Part shown: piece by piece, positions 53,036-60,858 of the stretch
Position numbering within the stretch: the stretch's first letter is position 1
Layout of the letters: each line of letters opens with the position of its first letter
Assembly: GCA_018241025.1 (NCBI GenBank)
Contig: JAFEEQ010000015.1
Span: forward strand, 124,001-188,000
DNA length: 64,000 bases
Direction: 5' to 3'
Source: Pseudomonadota bacterium
GTDB lineage: Bacteria; Pseudomonadota; Alphaproteobacteria; Micropepsales; Micropepsaceae
Notes under the pieces: model-generated
What the model was told of the DNA's origin: nothing
Seen by the model: the letters and a program-made list of their open reading frames with translations, nothing else
The model's database searches: none
Program-made: the position numbers and the translations under genes

Positions 53036-53557
53036 TCATCCTTCAGCATTCCGTTTGAGATTGGCGAGACCTTCTTCGAATTGCGGTCCGACCATCTTGT
53101 CCATGGGCATGACCAGATGCATCGCCTTGGTCAGGAAGTTGAGTGGTCCCGACATCGCCCAGCTCACGTGCGTGCCGCCGGCCTCGGGCGTCATGGTGAA
53201 CTCGGCGATGTTGTGCGCTTCGAAGGGCTTGGAGAAATCGAGCTTGATCACGACCTTCGACGGTGCCGTCGCTTCGACGATCAGCATCGATCCGGCGCCA
53301 GCCTTCTTTCCGGCCCAGGCATAGCCCGCGCCCTTGCCGCTCGGCGCGCCGGAATAGCTGCGCTTGAGATCGGTATCGAGCTTCTCGAACGGCGACCACT
53401 TGGTCCATTCGTGGAAGTCCTGGATGAATGCGAACACCCGTTCGGGCGGTGCCGCGATGGAGATGGAACGTTCCATCCGGAAGCTCCCGGGCCGCGAGAA
53501 GACGAGCACTATGAAGCCGAGCGCAACGATGCCGGCAACAATGAAAGCGGTGTTCAT
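53036..53557 (-). CDS. membrane-anchored SRPBCC-domain protein
   Basis: 173 residues from ATG 53557. Unlike its two neighbours it starts with a transmembrane helix (NTAFIVAGIVALGFIVLVFS), then a START/Bet v 1-type (SRPBCC) domain: SISIAAPPERVFAFIQDFHE, WTKWSPFEKLDTDLKRSYSG, EFTMTPEAGGTHVSWAMSGP. This domain makes a deep cavity for hydrophobic ligands. The ligand is unknown. It is the fourth gene of the six-gene ArsR cassette. Confidence 0.85.
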   Translation of the reverse strand: MNTAFIVAGIVALGFIVLVFSRPGSFRMERSISIAAPPERVFAFIQDFHEWTKWSPFEKLDTDLKRSYSGAPSGKGAGYAWAGKKAGAGSMLIVEATAPSKVVIKLDFSKPFEAHNIAEFTMTPEAGGTHVSWAMSGPLNFLTKAMHLVMPMDKMVGPQFEEGLANLKRNAEG

Positions 53558-53565
53558 GGTGGTTC

Positions 53566-54045
53566 CTACCCCTGCAGCTTCGCGAGCAGATCATGCAGCC
53601 GGTCGAGGCTTCCGCTCCAGCCCTTCTCCATGTCGCTGACCGGCACCTGGAACTCCTCGGAAGCCGATTGCACGACAACGTGAAGGGTTACGCGGGTCCT
53701 GCCCTTACCAGCTTCTTCGAACGTGACGGTGTTGCGATTGACGAACTGCCAGTCTCCGTCTGCGTTTTTGAACGCCTTCGACAGGAACACCAGCTTGCTC
53801 GGTGGTTCAATGACCAGAAACTCGCCGCCCATGGGATGATCGAATCCGGGGCCGCGCATCTGGACGGAGATCTCGCCGCCGACATGGACATCGAGATGCG
53901 TTTCGCCATTGTCCGAGCCTTCCGGTCCCCACCAGGCCTGGAAGTGCTTTTCGTTGGTCCAGACTTCGAACACGAGCTCGCGCGGGGCGTCGAAAACGCG
54001 GCTCATCGTGACGGTGGTTCCGGCTTTTACGATGTCGCTGGCCAT
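53566..54045 (-). CDS. AHSA1/SRPBCC-domain protein (second of two)
   Basis: 159 residues from ATG 54045. The AHSA1-like (activator of Hsp90 ATPase homologue) domain is seen in RVFDAPRELVFEVWTNEKHF, QAWWGPEGSDNGETHLDVHV, GGEISVQMRGPGFDHPMGGE and the C-terminal LDRLHDLLAKLQG. It is paralogous to the preceding gene, sharing the DAPRELV-E-WT pattern. Ligand and role unknown. Eight bases separate it from the next gene. Confidence 0.86.
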   Translation of the reverse strand: MASDIVKAGTTVTMSRVFDAPRELVFEVWTNEKHFQAWWGPEGSDNGETHLDVHVGGEISVQMRGPGFDHPMGGEFLVIEPPSKLVFLSKAFKNADGDWQFVNRNTVTFEEAGKGRTRVTLHVVVQSASEEFQVPVSDMEKGWSGSLDRLHDLLAKLQG

Positions 54046-54055
54046 CGGTTGCTCC

Positions 54056-54544
54056 CTATTGTCCGTTCTGCTGCTGGTGCAGGTATTCGGCGAGCCGTTT
54101 CAGATGCAGGCTGCCGCGCTCGACGGCGCCGACTTCGCGCGCGAGTTGGTCGCGGATCGCGACGCTCGGGAAGCGCGAATGCATGACGAGGAGCGTCTTG
54201 GCGCCTTCAGGCGTCAGCGTGATCGTCACCCGGAAGAGATCGGGATCGTCCGGGCTGCCATGGCGATAGACGAGGCGCGACGGCTTCTCGATCGTCTCGT
54301 AGGTGATCTTGTTGTCGTAATCGGTACCGCTTGGGTCGTGCATGACGAAGTCCCAGACGCCGCCGGTGCGGAAGTCGTGGCTGTGCGTCGTGATAGAGAC
54401 GCCTTCGCCGCCCCACCAGTGGAGCAGGTGGTTGGGATCGGTGAAGGCTTCCCACACCAGTTCGCGCGGTGCGTCGAGCAGGCGGGTGAACTGGATCACC
54501 GCCTCGTCGGCCGGGACGAAGTCGTCAGGATTTACGGCGGGCAT
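54056..54544 (-). CDS. AHSA1/SRPBCC-domain protein (first of two)
   Basis: 162 residues from ATG 54544, with a GGGGAAG ribosome site; this start overlaps the end of the ArsR gene by 20 bases. The domain shows FTRLLDAPRELVWEAFTDPN, LLHWWGGEGVSITTHSHDFR, GGVWDFVMHDPSGTDYDNKI and the C terminus LHLKRLAEYLHQQQ. An ArsR gene followed by SRPBCC genes is a common bacterial pair, in which the regulator controls the ligand-binding protein. Ligand unknown. Confidence 0.86.
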   Translation of the reverse strand: MPAVNPDDFVPADEAVIQFTRLLDAPRELVWEAFTDPNHLLHWWGGEGVSITTHSHDFRTGGVWDFVMHDPSGTDYDNKITYETIEKPSRLVYRHGSPDDPDLFRVTITLTPEGAKTLLVMHSRFPSVAIRDQLAREVGAVERGSLHLKRLAEYLHQQQNGQ

Positions 54545-54893
54545 TCTTCTTCCCCTTGATTGTTGTTGCGCGCGGCTTTGCCTGGAGTTCGCGCAGATAG
54601 ACCTCAAGCCGGTCGAAACGCTGGTTCCACAGCTTGCGGTACTCGTCGAGCCACTGGTCGACAGTCATCAGCGCCTTCGGTTCCAGGCGGCAGGGCCGCC
54701 ACTGCGCCTCGCGACCGCGCGTGATCAGGCCGGCATGTTCCAGCACTTTGAGATGCTTGGAGATGCCGGGCAGTGACATGTCGAAGGGTTCGGCAAGTTC
54801 CGTCACGGATCGCTCGCCGAGCGCGAGCTGTGCAAGAATCGCCCGGCGGGTCGGATCGGCGAGGGCCTGGAAGGTGGTCGAGAGCTGGTCCAT
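54525..54893 (-). CDS. ArsR-family transcriptional regulator
   Basis: 122 residues from ATG 54893. Winged helix-turn-helix of the ArsR/SmtB type: TFQALADPTRRAILAQLALG, ERSVTELAEPFDMSLPGISK, HLKVLEHAGLITRGREAQWR. No metal-binding cysteine motif (CVC) is present, so it is not an arsenic/metal sensor of the classical kind. The C-terminal tail is basic (KGKKNARRKS). No ribosome site precedes the ATG; it starts only 8 bases from the operator, so translation may be leaderless or nearly so. It probably autoregulates the cassette. Confidence 0.9.
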   Translation of the reverse strand: MDQLSTTFQALADPTRRAILAQLALGERSVTELAEPFDMSLPGISKHLKVLEHAGLITRGREAQWRPCRLEPKALMTVDQWLDEYRKLWNQRFDRLEVYLRELQAKPRATTIKGKKNARRKS

Positions 54894-54900
54894 GTCATAC

Positions 54901-54932
54901 TTAACTCGATAGCTAATTAGCTACGTAGTTAA
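54901..54932. promoter_or_regulatory. operator of the ArsR cassette, 32-bp dyad
   Basis: A perfect 14-bp palindrome, TAGCTAATTAGCTA (54910-54923), is flanked by arms TTAACT (54901-54906) and AGTTAA (54927-54932), with mismatched CGA and CGT linkers. The whole 32 bp is nearly symmetric. It lies between the -35 element TTGACT (54950-54945, minus strand) and the ArsR ATG at 54893. It therefore covers the -10 and transcription start, an ideal site for autorepression by an ArsR dimer. Confidence 0.85.
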
Positions 54933-54944
54933 ATACTGCACCTA

Positions 54945-54950
54945 AGTCAA
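54945..54950 (-). promoter_or_regulatory. -35 element of the ArsR cassette
   Basis: TTGACT on the minus strand, 57 bases before the ArsR start codon's last base and directly upstream of the dyad operator. The matching -10 falls inside the operator and is not a clear consensus hexamer. Confidence 0.45.
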
Positions 54951-54979
54951 GCGAGCACTGTGCCCGCTTGGACCGGTCT

Positions 54980-55735
54980 CTAAAGTCGCATGCCGCCCGA
55001 AACTTCGATGCACTGGGCGTTGACCCAGCGATTGTCCTCGGACAGCAGCGATGCGATCACCGGACCGATGTCATCCGGCACGCCGGCACGGCCGAGGGCG
55101 GTGTGCGAGGCGACCATCTGGTTCACGCCTGGATTGTCACGCACCATCCCGCCGCTGAAATCGGTCGCGACCGCGCCGGGCGCAACGCAATTGACCGCGA
55201 TCCTGCGGTGCCCGAGTTCGAGCGCCATATAGCGCGTCATTACCTCGACTGCGCCCTTCAACGAACCATAGGCGATGCGGTTGGGCGAGGCATGGCGCGC
55301 CAGCCCGCTCGAGATGTTCACGATCCGCCCGCCATCGTTCATCAGCGGCAGCAGCGTCTGCGTGAGCAGCAGCACGCCTTTGAAATGCACGCTGTAGAGC
55401 GCGTCGAGTTCGTCTGCGGTGATGTCCATGAGACCCTTGTTGCTCGAAGTGCCAGCGTTGTTCACGAGGAAGTCGAACCGATCGGCACCGAAACGCGCCA
55501 GCGCCTCGCGGACGCGCGCGGCGAAATCGCAGAAGGTCGATGCGTTGCCGGTGTCGAGCTGGAGTGCGGCGGCGCGGCGGCCGGTTGCCGCGATCCCGGC
55601 GACGACCTGATCGGCCGCGTCGCGATTGGCATTGTAGGTGAAGATGATGTCGGCGCCGCGGCGGGCGAGGTTCTCCGCCGCGTTGCGGCCGATGCCGCGG
55701 CTGCCGCCGGTAATGAGTGCGATCTTGTTGGCCAT
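54980..55735 (-). CDS. SDR-family oxidoreductase (FabG-like)
   Basis: 251 residues from ATG 55735. NAD(P)-binding TGGSRGIGRNAAENLARRG, NNAG motif FLVNNAGTSSNKGLMD, catalytic SSGLARHASPNRIAYGSLKG with Tyr-x3-Lys, and the C-terminal GGMRL. It is a classical short-chain dehydrogenase; FabG-like in length, but the substrate is unknown. It is divergent from the AraC-type regulator gene 107 bases away, and such SDR/AraC pairs are often regulated together. Its stop lies 30 bases from the -35 of the ArsR cassette. Confidence 0.9.
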   Translation of the reverse strand: MANKIALITGGSRGIGRNAAENLARRGADIIFTYNANRDAADQVVAGIAATGRRAAALQLDTGNASTFCDFAARVREALARFGADRFDFLVNNAGTSSNKGLMDITADELDALYSVHFKGVLLLTQTLLPLMNDGGRIVNISSGLARHASPNRIAYGSLKGAVEVMTRYMALELGHRRIAVNCVAPGAVATDFSGGMVRDNPGVNQMVASHTALGRAGVPDDIGPVIASLLSEDNRWVNAQCIEVSGGMRL

Positions 55736-55842
55736 TGCGAAACTCCTCGGGCTGGTGTTCCTGCCTTTTAGGAGCGTCTATGATCGGTGCGAATGTCGGA
55801 ATGGACCATATTCTTGCCTAATACTGCTCTTGGAGATTGTTC

Positions 55843-56736
55843 GTGAAAGACCTGGTCCGCGCCATCGAGCGCTATATCCGGCGTGAAGGCGGCGAAAATC
55901 CCTGGCTCACGGCTATTCCGGAACTGATCCTGTTGCGCTCGGATCATCCAAAGCCGCCGGCGCAGCACCTGCTTCGGCCCTCGTTGTGCATTGTCGCGCA
56001 GGGCGCGAAATGGGCGAGCGTCGGCGGGCAGCAATATGAATACCGCGCCGGGCAGGCGCTGGTGGTCAGCGTCGAGATCCCGTCGACGGGGCGGGTGATG
56101 ACGGCCCGGCCTGGCGAGCCTTTTGTCGGCGCGATCCTCGCCTTCGATCTCGCAATCATGCGTGCTGTGGCTGACGAGCTCGACATCGCGGCACGGCCGA
56201 AGGCCGAAACGCCGCGCGGCGTCTTCGTGTCGGATTTCGATGGGCCGCTGAGTGACTGTGTGTTGCGGTTGGTCCGGCTGCTCGATACGCCGTCGGCAGT
56301 CCCTGCGCTGGCGCCGTTGATCATGCGCGAGATCTGCTACTGGCTGCTCTCCGGTCCGCATGGCGCCGAAGTTGCGCAGGTGACGCTCGACAGCCGGCAT
56401 GCCAGTCGCGTGGTCGGTGCGGTGCGGCTGCTGCGCGAACGCTTCGCCGAGCCGGTGAGCGTTGCCGAACTGGCGGCAGCCGCGAAGCTCAGCCCGTCCG
56501 CTTTCCATCGCCAGTTCAAGGCGCTGACGGCGATGACGCCGCTGCAATACCAGAAGCAGATGCGTCTGCTGGAGGCGCGGCGGCTGATGGTGGTGGAAGC
56601 CTCGAATGTGGAGTCGGCGGCGTTCGCCGTCGGCTACGAAAGCCCGTCGCAATTCAGCCGCGAATATTCCCGTATGTTCGGCACGCCGCCGAAGCGCGAT
56701 ACGCGCGCGATCAAGATACTGCCGCCGGCGGTGTGA
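55843..56736 (+). CDS. AraC-family transcriptional regulator (AraC_N type)
   Basis: 297 residues from GTG 55843, with GGAG at 55832-55835 seven bases before; TTG 55837 would be too close to it. The N-terminal ligand-sensing cupin domain (LLRPSLCIVAQGAKWASVGG, then YRAGQALVVSVEIPSTG) is the AraC_N form. The C-terminal double helix-turn-helix has VSVAELAAAAKLSPSAFHRQ, FKALTAMTPLQYQKQMRLLE and VGYESPSQFSREYSRMFG. It probably controls the divergent SDR gene. The effector is unknown. A strong terminator follows. Confidence 0.92.
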   Translation: MKDLVRAIERYIRREGGENPWLTAIPELILLRSDHPKPPAQHLLRPSLCIVAQGAKWASVGGQQYEYRAGQALVVSVEIPSTGRVMTARPGEPFVGAILAFDLAIMRAVADELDIAARPKAETPRGVFVSDFDGPLSDCVLRLVRLLDTPSAVPALAPLIMREICYWLLSGPHGAEVAQVTLDSRHASRVVGAVRLLRERFAEPVSVAELAAAAKLSPSAFHRQFKALTAMTPLQYQKQMRLLEARRLMVVEASNVESAAFAVGYESPSQFSREYSRMFGTPPKRDTRAIKILPPAV

Positions 56737-56749
56737 GACATGTCCAGCC

Positions 56750-56785
56750 GGAACGATCGCCGCGGCTGCCCGCGGCGATCGTTCC
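56750..56785. terminator. bidirectional terminator hairpin
   Basis: GGAACGATCGCCGCGG and CCGCGGCGATCGTTCC make a perfect 16-bp stem with a CTGC loop, between the convergent AraC and PhoH genes. It is not followed by a clear T-run, but the strength of the stem suits termination in both directions. Confidence 0.8.
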
Positions 56786-56791
56786 AAGCGG

Positions 56792-57529
56792 CTAAAGGAC
56801 GGTCAGCATCCCTGCGACCAGCGGGTGACGCACGATGTCGGCGTCGGAGAGGCGCACGACCGCGATCTCTGACACTCTTTCCAGTCGCTCGGCGATGTCG
56901 CCGAGGCCGGAGATGCCGGGAAGCAGATCGGTCTGATCGGGATCGCCGGTCAATACCATCGTCGAGCGCCAGCCGAGACGCGTGAGGAGCATCTTGAGCT
57001 GCGTGTAGGTGCAGTTCTGCGCCTCATCGATCACGACATAGCAATCCGACAAGGTGCGGCCGCGCATATAAGCGACGGGCGCAATCTCGATCACGCCATC
57101 GGCGAGCAGACCCTTCAACCTTTTGGTGCCGAGACGCTCGGTGAGGGCGTCGTAAAGCGGGCGCAGATAGGGCGCGAGCTTCTCGTTGAGGTCGCCGGGC
57201 AGGAAGCCGAGACTCTCGCCGGCTTCCACCGCGGGGCGCGACAGCACGATACGGCTGCAACGCCCGGCTTCGAGCGCTTCGACGGCTTTGGCGATGGCGA
57301 GATAGGTCTTGCCGGTGCCGGCAGGACCGAGCGCCAGCACGACGGAGCGCTCTTCGATGGCATCCAGCAGAACCTGCTGGGTCGGGCTCATCGCCCGAAT
57401 GTTCTTTACGTATTTTCGATCGCGAGGCGCTTCGGCGTCGCGCGGGTTCCAGCCGCGAGACGGGAAAGGGTGAACATTTTCGGAGTCCTGAAAATCGCGC
57501 GTTTTGTAGCGCGCGGAACGCTTGGCCAT
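56792..57529 (-). CDS. PhoH-family ATPase
   Basis: 245 residues from ATG 57529 (MAKRSARYKTRDFQDSENVH). Walker A LGPAGTGKTYLAIAKAVEAL (loop at about 68-75), Walker B/DEAQ CYVVIDEAQNCTYTQLKMLL, and a sensor-like STMVLTGDPDQTDLLPGISG. It matches the shorter PhoH proteins without KH or PIN domains. PhoH-like ATPases are linked to phosphate starvation and RNA metabolism, but the activity is not settled. About 209 bases with no recognised gene lie upstream. Confidence 0.92.
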   Translation of the reverse strand: MAKRSARYKTRDFQDSENVHPFPSRGWNPRDAEAPRDRKYVKNIRAMSPTQQVLLDAIEERSVVLALGPAGTGKTYLAIAKAVEALEAGRCSRIVLSRPAVEAGESLGFLPGDLNEKLAPYLRPLYDALTERLGTKRLKGLLADGVIEIAPVAYMRGRTLSDCYVVIDEAQNCTYTQLKMLLTRLGWRSTMVLTGDPDQTDLLPGISGLGDIAERLERVSEIAVVRLSDADIVRHPLVAGMLTVL

Positions 57530-57738
57530 GGAATCTCCCTGGTCAGGATCGATACGCTCGGTTGATGGGAATTGTCGGCGTGACGGGGAGGGCGGACAGT
57601 GTTGCCCTGGATTTCGAGGCTCGGCGCTGTGCTATGCCGCACTAAGTTTCAGCCCCCGCTGACTGTCGAATCACGTTCCGACAAGAAAAGCGTAACAGGC
57701 TTTATGCGACAGCAATGCGAAATCTGTGGACGGATCAA

Positions 57739-58659
57739 TCAGCCGGTGCGGAACTGTCCCGCCAGCGAAACGATGGCATCGACCAGATCGATTAATCGCG
57801 CGGCATATTGTTCGGGAATGCGCAATTTTGCATCACCGCCAAGGAACGCCGTCTCCAGTGCGTCGAGCAATGCGATCAAGCGCAGATGATGGATGCCGAG
57901 CACGCGCTGGATCGGATCGGTCACCACGCCCGCGAAGGCTGCGGCCGTCGCGCTTGCTGCGAGCACTGCGCCCGTGACCGTAAGCGCCGCAACGCCGCCG
58001 ATCTTGGCGCCAAGTGCCTGGGCGAGGGCGGGGCCAAGTGTGAGAAAGCCCGGCGTTGCCTGGTGCAGGAACACGCCGCCTGCCGTCATCGTCACCGCGG
58101 CGCTGACGACTTCGCCCGCCGCACCGCGCGCGTTGAGATAAATCGCGATCTGGCGGGCCAAGTTCTCGTCGAGCTTGAGCCGCTGGCTCTCGCCCCAGGG
58201 ACCGTTGAGCTGGCCGAGCGCGCCATCGAGCCGTCTGTCTCCCAGTATCTCGATCGCGAGCGCGTCATGAAAGGACGGTTCGCCCGGTCCGCCATAGGGC
58301 AGTTCCAGCAGGTCGACGATCAGACGCCGCTCGAGTTCATTGGCGACACTGGTTCGGAAGAAGAGTTCGCGCGAGCGCAGCTTCTCGGCCGTCTCCTTGC
58401 GCCCTGCAAACTTCAGGATCGCGGCCGCGGCATTGAGACCGATTTGCGGACCGGCCAATGCGGCGTTGAGCGGTGCGCGCCACAAGTCATGGCCAAGCGC
58501 ATGGCGATGGGTCTGCAGTGCGCCGGACACAGTGAAGGTCCGGTCGATGAAGGCGGGAACGCGTGAGCGTCGCTTGCGGAAATAGCTGCGGATCGCATCA
58601 TCGACGATCGCATTGGCCAGCGTGTGATCGAGAGCCGGCAACTGAGTCCTGGGAACCAT
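57739..58659 (-). CDS. protein of unknown function with a glycine/alanine-rich hydrophobic segment
   Basis: 306 residues from ATG 58659; a longer frame to 58785 has no support. The N-terminal half is helical and charged (AIRSYFRKRRSRVPAFIDRT, LNAAAAILKFAGRKETAEKL, LFFRTSVANELERRLIVDLL). The middle has a hydrophobic run rich in A, G and V (GAKIGGVAALTVTGAVLAAS) that could be one or two membrane helices. The end is a helix with IRIPEQ-like residues. It recalls alphaproteobacterial proteins annotated DUF6635 or EcsC-like, but I cannot assign it. No operon partner is evident. Confidence 0.55.
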   Translation of the reverse strand: MVPRTQLPALDHTLANAIVDDAIRSYFRKRRSRVPAFIDRTFTVSGALQTHRHALGHDLWRAPLNAALAGPQIGLNAAAAILKFAGRKETAEKLRSRELFFRTSVANELERRLIVDLLELPYGGPGEPSFHDALAIEILGDRRLDGALGQLNGPWGESQRLKLDENLARQIAIYLNARGAAGEVVSAAVTMTAGGVFLHQATPGFLTLGPALAQALGAKIGGVAALTVTGAVLAASATAAAFAGVVTDPIQRVLGIHHLRLIALLDALETAFLGGDAKLRIPEQYAARLIDLVDAIVSLAGQFRTG

Positions 58660-58757
58660 GACAGGACTATGCCCGAAATCGGTGCAGCTTGCGAAGCCTC
58701 GCTTTGCCGCGCATCCGCTGTCACAATGACGCCGCAAACCGGAATTTTGGACACGAC

Positions 58758-59288
58758 ATGCCGATCTATGCCCTCGAGGATGCAACGCCGGAATTGCCGT
58801 CGGAAGGCGACTACTGGGTCGCGCCCAATGCGGTCCTGATCGGCAAGGTGCGGCTCCTGAAAGGCGCCAGCATCTGGTGGGGCTGCGTGCTGCGCGGCGA
58901 CAACGACTGGATCACCGTCGGCGAGAACTCGAACATCCAGGATCTGTCGGTCATCCATGTCGATCCCGGCCAGCCGGTAACAGTCGGTGCGAACTGCACG
59001 GTCGGCCATCGCGTCATTCTGCATTCGACCACGGTTGAAGACGGCTCACTGATCGGTATGGGTTCGACGCTGCTCAACCGCAGCCGCATCGGAAAGAACT
59101 GCCTTGTCGGCGCCAATTCGCTGATTACCGAAGGCAAGGAATTCGAAGACGGCTCGATGATCCTGGGCGCGCCGGCGCGCGTTGCGCGCAAGTTGAACGA
59201 GATGGAGCTCGGCGGGCTGAAGATGTCTGCCGCCGGCTATGTCCACAATCACAAGCGCTTCGCGCAGAAGATGCGGCAGGTCGGTTAG
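58758..59288 (+). CDS. gamma-class carbonic anhydrase-like protein
   Basis: 176 residues from ATG 58758. Left-handed beta-helix with SIWWGCVLRGDNDWITVGEN, then SVIHVDPGQPVTVGANCTVG and CTVGHRVILHSTTVEDGSLI, whose histidines match the zinc/iron ligands of gamma carbonic anhydrases, and a C-terminal GAPARVARKLNEMELG. It could also be a YrdA-like protein of uncertain activity. The stop overlaps the end of the convergent GYF_2 gene by 4 bases. Confidence 0.9.
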   Translation: MPIYALEDATPELPSEGDYWVAPNAVLIGKVRLLKGASIWWGCVLRGDNDWITVGENSNIQDLSVIHVDPGQPVTVGANCTVGHRVILHSTTVEDGSLIGMGSTLLNRSRIGKNCLVGANSLITEGKEFEDGSMILGAPARVARKLNEMELGGLKMSAAGYVHNHKRFAQKMRQVG

Positions 59289-59887
59289 CCGGTTCGCTCC
59301 AGGGGCTCGTGCTGTGCCGTCCAGACGCGGCGGATGCGGGTATCGGACTCAGGTCCGAAATTGAACCACGCTGCCTTGTTGTGCGTGGCATCGACGATGA
59401 AGAACGTGTCGAGCTTGCCCAGCTTCTGCACCAGGGTGTTGCGGATTGCATTGATCTGTTGATCGCTGACCAGCAACCAGGCTTGGGGCATCAGCGAGTA
59501 GGCTGGACCGAGATTGAAGATCTCCTCCTCCAGGCCGGTGATCGATCGAGATTTCATGTCGGCGATAATGACGAAGCGGCCGCGGGTTCCGCCGCGCGGT
59601 TCGTCGTTCGAGCGACCGAATGTCGGCGAGATCGTATCTTCGTCGCTCTCGACCCCTTCGGCGGTGACGAATTTGCCCGTCGCCGAAGGTGCGTGTCCGG
59701 GCTTCGGTTGGGCGAACAGGCGGAGAAGCTGCGGGTGCTCGGCGGCCGGCCGGAAATTCGTATCGCCTGTCGGCGCGACCAGCGAGTGTGGCGCAAGCCG
59801 GCCTTCGGCGGCGAAGGTCTGCATGTGCTGCAGGGTATAGGGGCCATAGGTCTGCCCCCCGACATTGATCGACCAGGTATCTGACAT
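59285..59887 (-). CDS. GYF_2 domain protein
   Basis: 200 residues from ATG 59887. The N-terminal GYF_2 domain is WSINVGGQTYGPYTLQHMQT and FAAEGRLAPHSLVAPTGDTN. A disordered proline/serine linker follows (about 65-100), then an unknown C-terminal domain with GRFVIIADMKSRSITGLEEE, a leucine-rich stretch (NAIRNTLVQKLGKLDTFFIV) and WFNFGPESDTRIRRVW. GYF_2 domains bind proline-rich peptides in other systems. The role of the C-terminal half is unknown. Confidence 0.78.
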   Translation of the reverse strand: MSDTWSINVGGQTYGPYTLQHMQTFAAEGRLAPHSLVAPTGDTNFRPAAEHPQLLRLFAQPKPGHAPSATGKFVTAEGVESDEDTISPTFGRSNDEPRGGTRGRFVIIADMKSRSITGLEEEIFNLGPAYSLMPQAWLLVSDQQINAIRNTLVQKLGKLDTFFIVDATHNKAAWFNFGPESDTRIRRVWTAQHEPLERTG

Positions 59888-59997
59888 GGCTGCGTAGCTT
59901 CCGTAGCTGCGCCAAAACTAGAGATAAATGGTTACCCAAGCCTTGCCGTCCGGCCCACGGCACGGGAAGCTGCGGCAGAAAAAATCAGGGAAACGCC

Positions 59998-60795
59998 ATG
60001 GCCAATCACGAATTCTGCAAGGTCGAGCGCGAAGGGCGCCTGACCATCGTCACCCTCAACCGACCCGAGGTGATGAATGCCCTCCATGCCGCAGCCCATG
60101 CCGAGCTGGGCCAGGTGTTCGACGAGTTCGCCGCCGACCCGGAGCAATGGGTGGCCATCGTCACGGGCGCCGGCGAACGCGCATTTTCGGCGGGTAACGA
60201 TCTGAAGGTAACCGCGGCCGGTGGTGGAAGTGCGGCCAGCCTGCCGCGCCACTCGAGCGGCTTCGGCGGCATCACCACGAGGTTCGACCTCGACAAGCCG
60301 CTGATTGCTGCGGTGAACGGCATCGCCATGGGCGGCGGGTTCGAGATCGCGCTGGCCTGCGACATCATCCTGGCGTCCGAGGCGGCGATATTTGCTTTGC
60401 CTGAGCCACGCGTCGGTCTTGCCGCTCTTGCGGGCGGCCTCCATCGTCTGCCTCGGGAAATTGGCCTGAAGCGCGCACTCGGAATGATCCTGACCGGACG
60501 TCGCGTGAGTGCCGCAGAAGGCAAGGATCTCGGCTTCGTTAACGAAGTCGTACCGGCTGCCGATCTGATGACGCGCGCCAGGGATCTGGCGAAGCAGATC
60601 ATGGAGCTCTCGCCAATGTCGATCCGGGCTTCGAAGCAGGCTGTCTACAAGGGGCTCGACGAAGCCTCGGTCGCCGATGCGATGAAGAACCAGAACGGCT
60701 ATCCTGCCATCGCCGCCATGTATCGCAGCGAAGACCTGCGAGAAGGCCCCAAGGCTTTCGCCGAGAAACGCGCGCCGCAATGGAAGGGGCGCTGA
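59998..60795 (+). CDS. enoyl-CoA hydratase/isomerase
   Basis: 265 residues from ATG 59998. The crotonase fold is shown by LTIVTLNRPEVMNALHAAAH, oxyanion-hole segments ERAFSAGNDLKV and NGIAMGGGFEIALACDIILA, the catalytic-region ALPEPRVGLAALAGGLHRLP, and LTGRRVSAAEGKDLGFVNEV. It hydrates trans-enoyl-CoA in fatty-acid or amino-acid breakdown; the exact acyl-CoA is undetermined. A strong terminator follows 13 bases after the stop. Confidence 0.92.
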   Translation: MANHEFCKVEREGRLTIVTLNRPEVMNALHAAAHAELGQVFDEFAADPEQWVAIVTGAGERAFSAGNDLKVTAAGGGSAASLPRHSSGFGGITTRFDLDKPLIAAVNGIAMGGGFEIALACDIILASEAAIFALPEPRVGLAALAGGLHRLPREIGLKRALGMILTGRRVSAAEGKDLGFVNEVVPAADLMTRARDLAKQIMELSPMSIRASKQAVYKGLDEASVADAMKNQNGYPAIAAMYRSEDLREGPKAFAEKRAPQWKGR

Positions 60796-60807
60796 ACCAA
60801 AAGGCAA

Positions 60808-60835
60808 AACCCCGCGCCGGTCAGGGCGCGGGGTT
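60808..60835. terminator. bidirectional terminator after the enoyl-CoA hydratase gene
   Basis: AACCCCGCGCC and GGCGCGGGGTT form an 11-bp stem with a 6-base loop. A-rich sequence (AAAGGCAAAA) on the left gives a T-run for the leftward transcript of the glycine-zipper gene, and TT follows on the right. Confidence 0.85.
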
Positions 60836-60858
60836 CGCTCATTCGACGGGTTGGCCGA

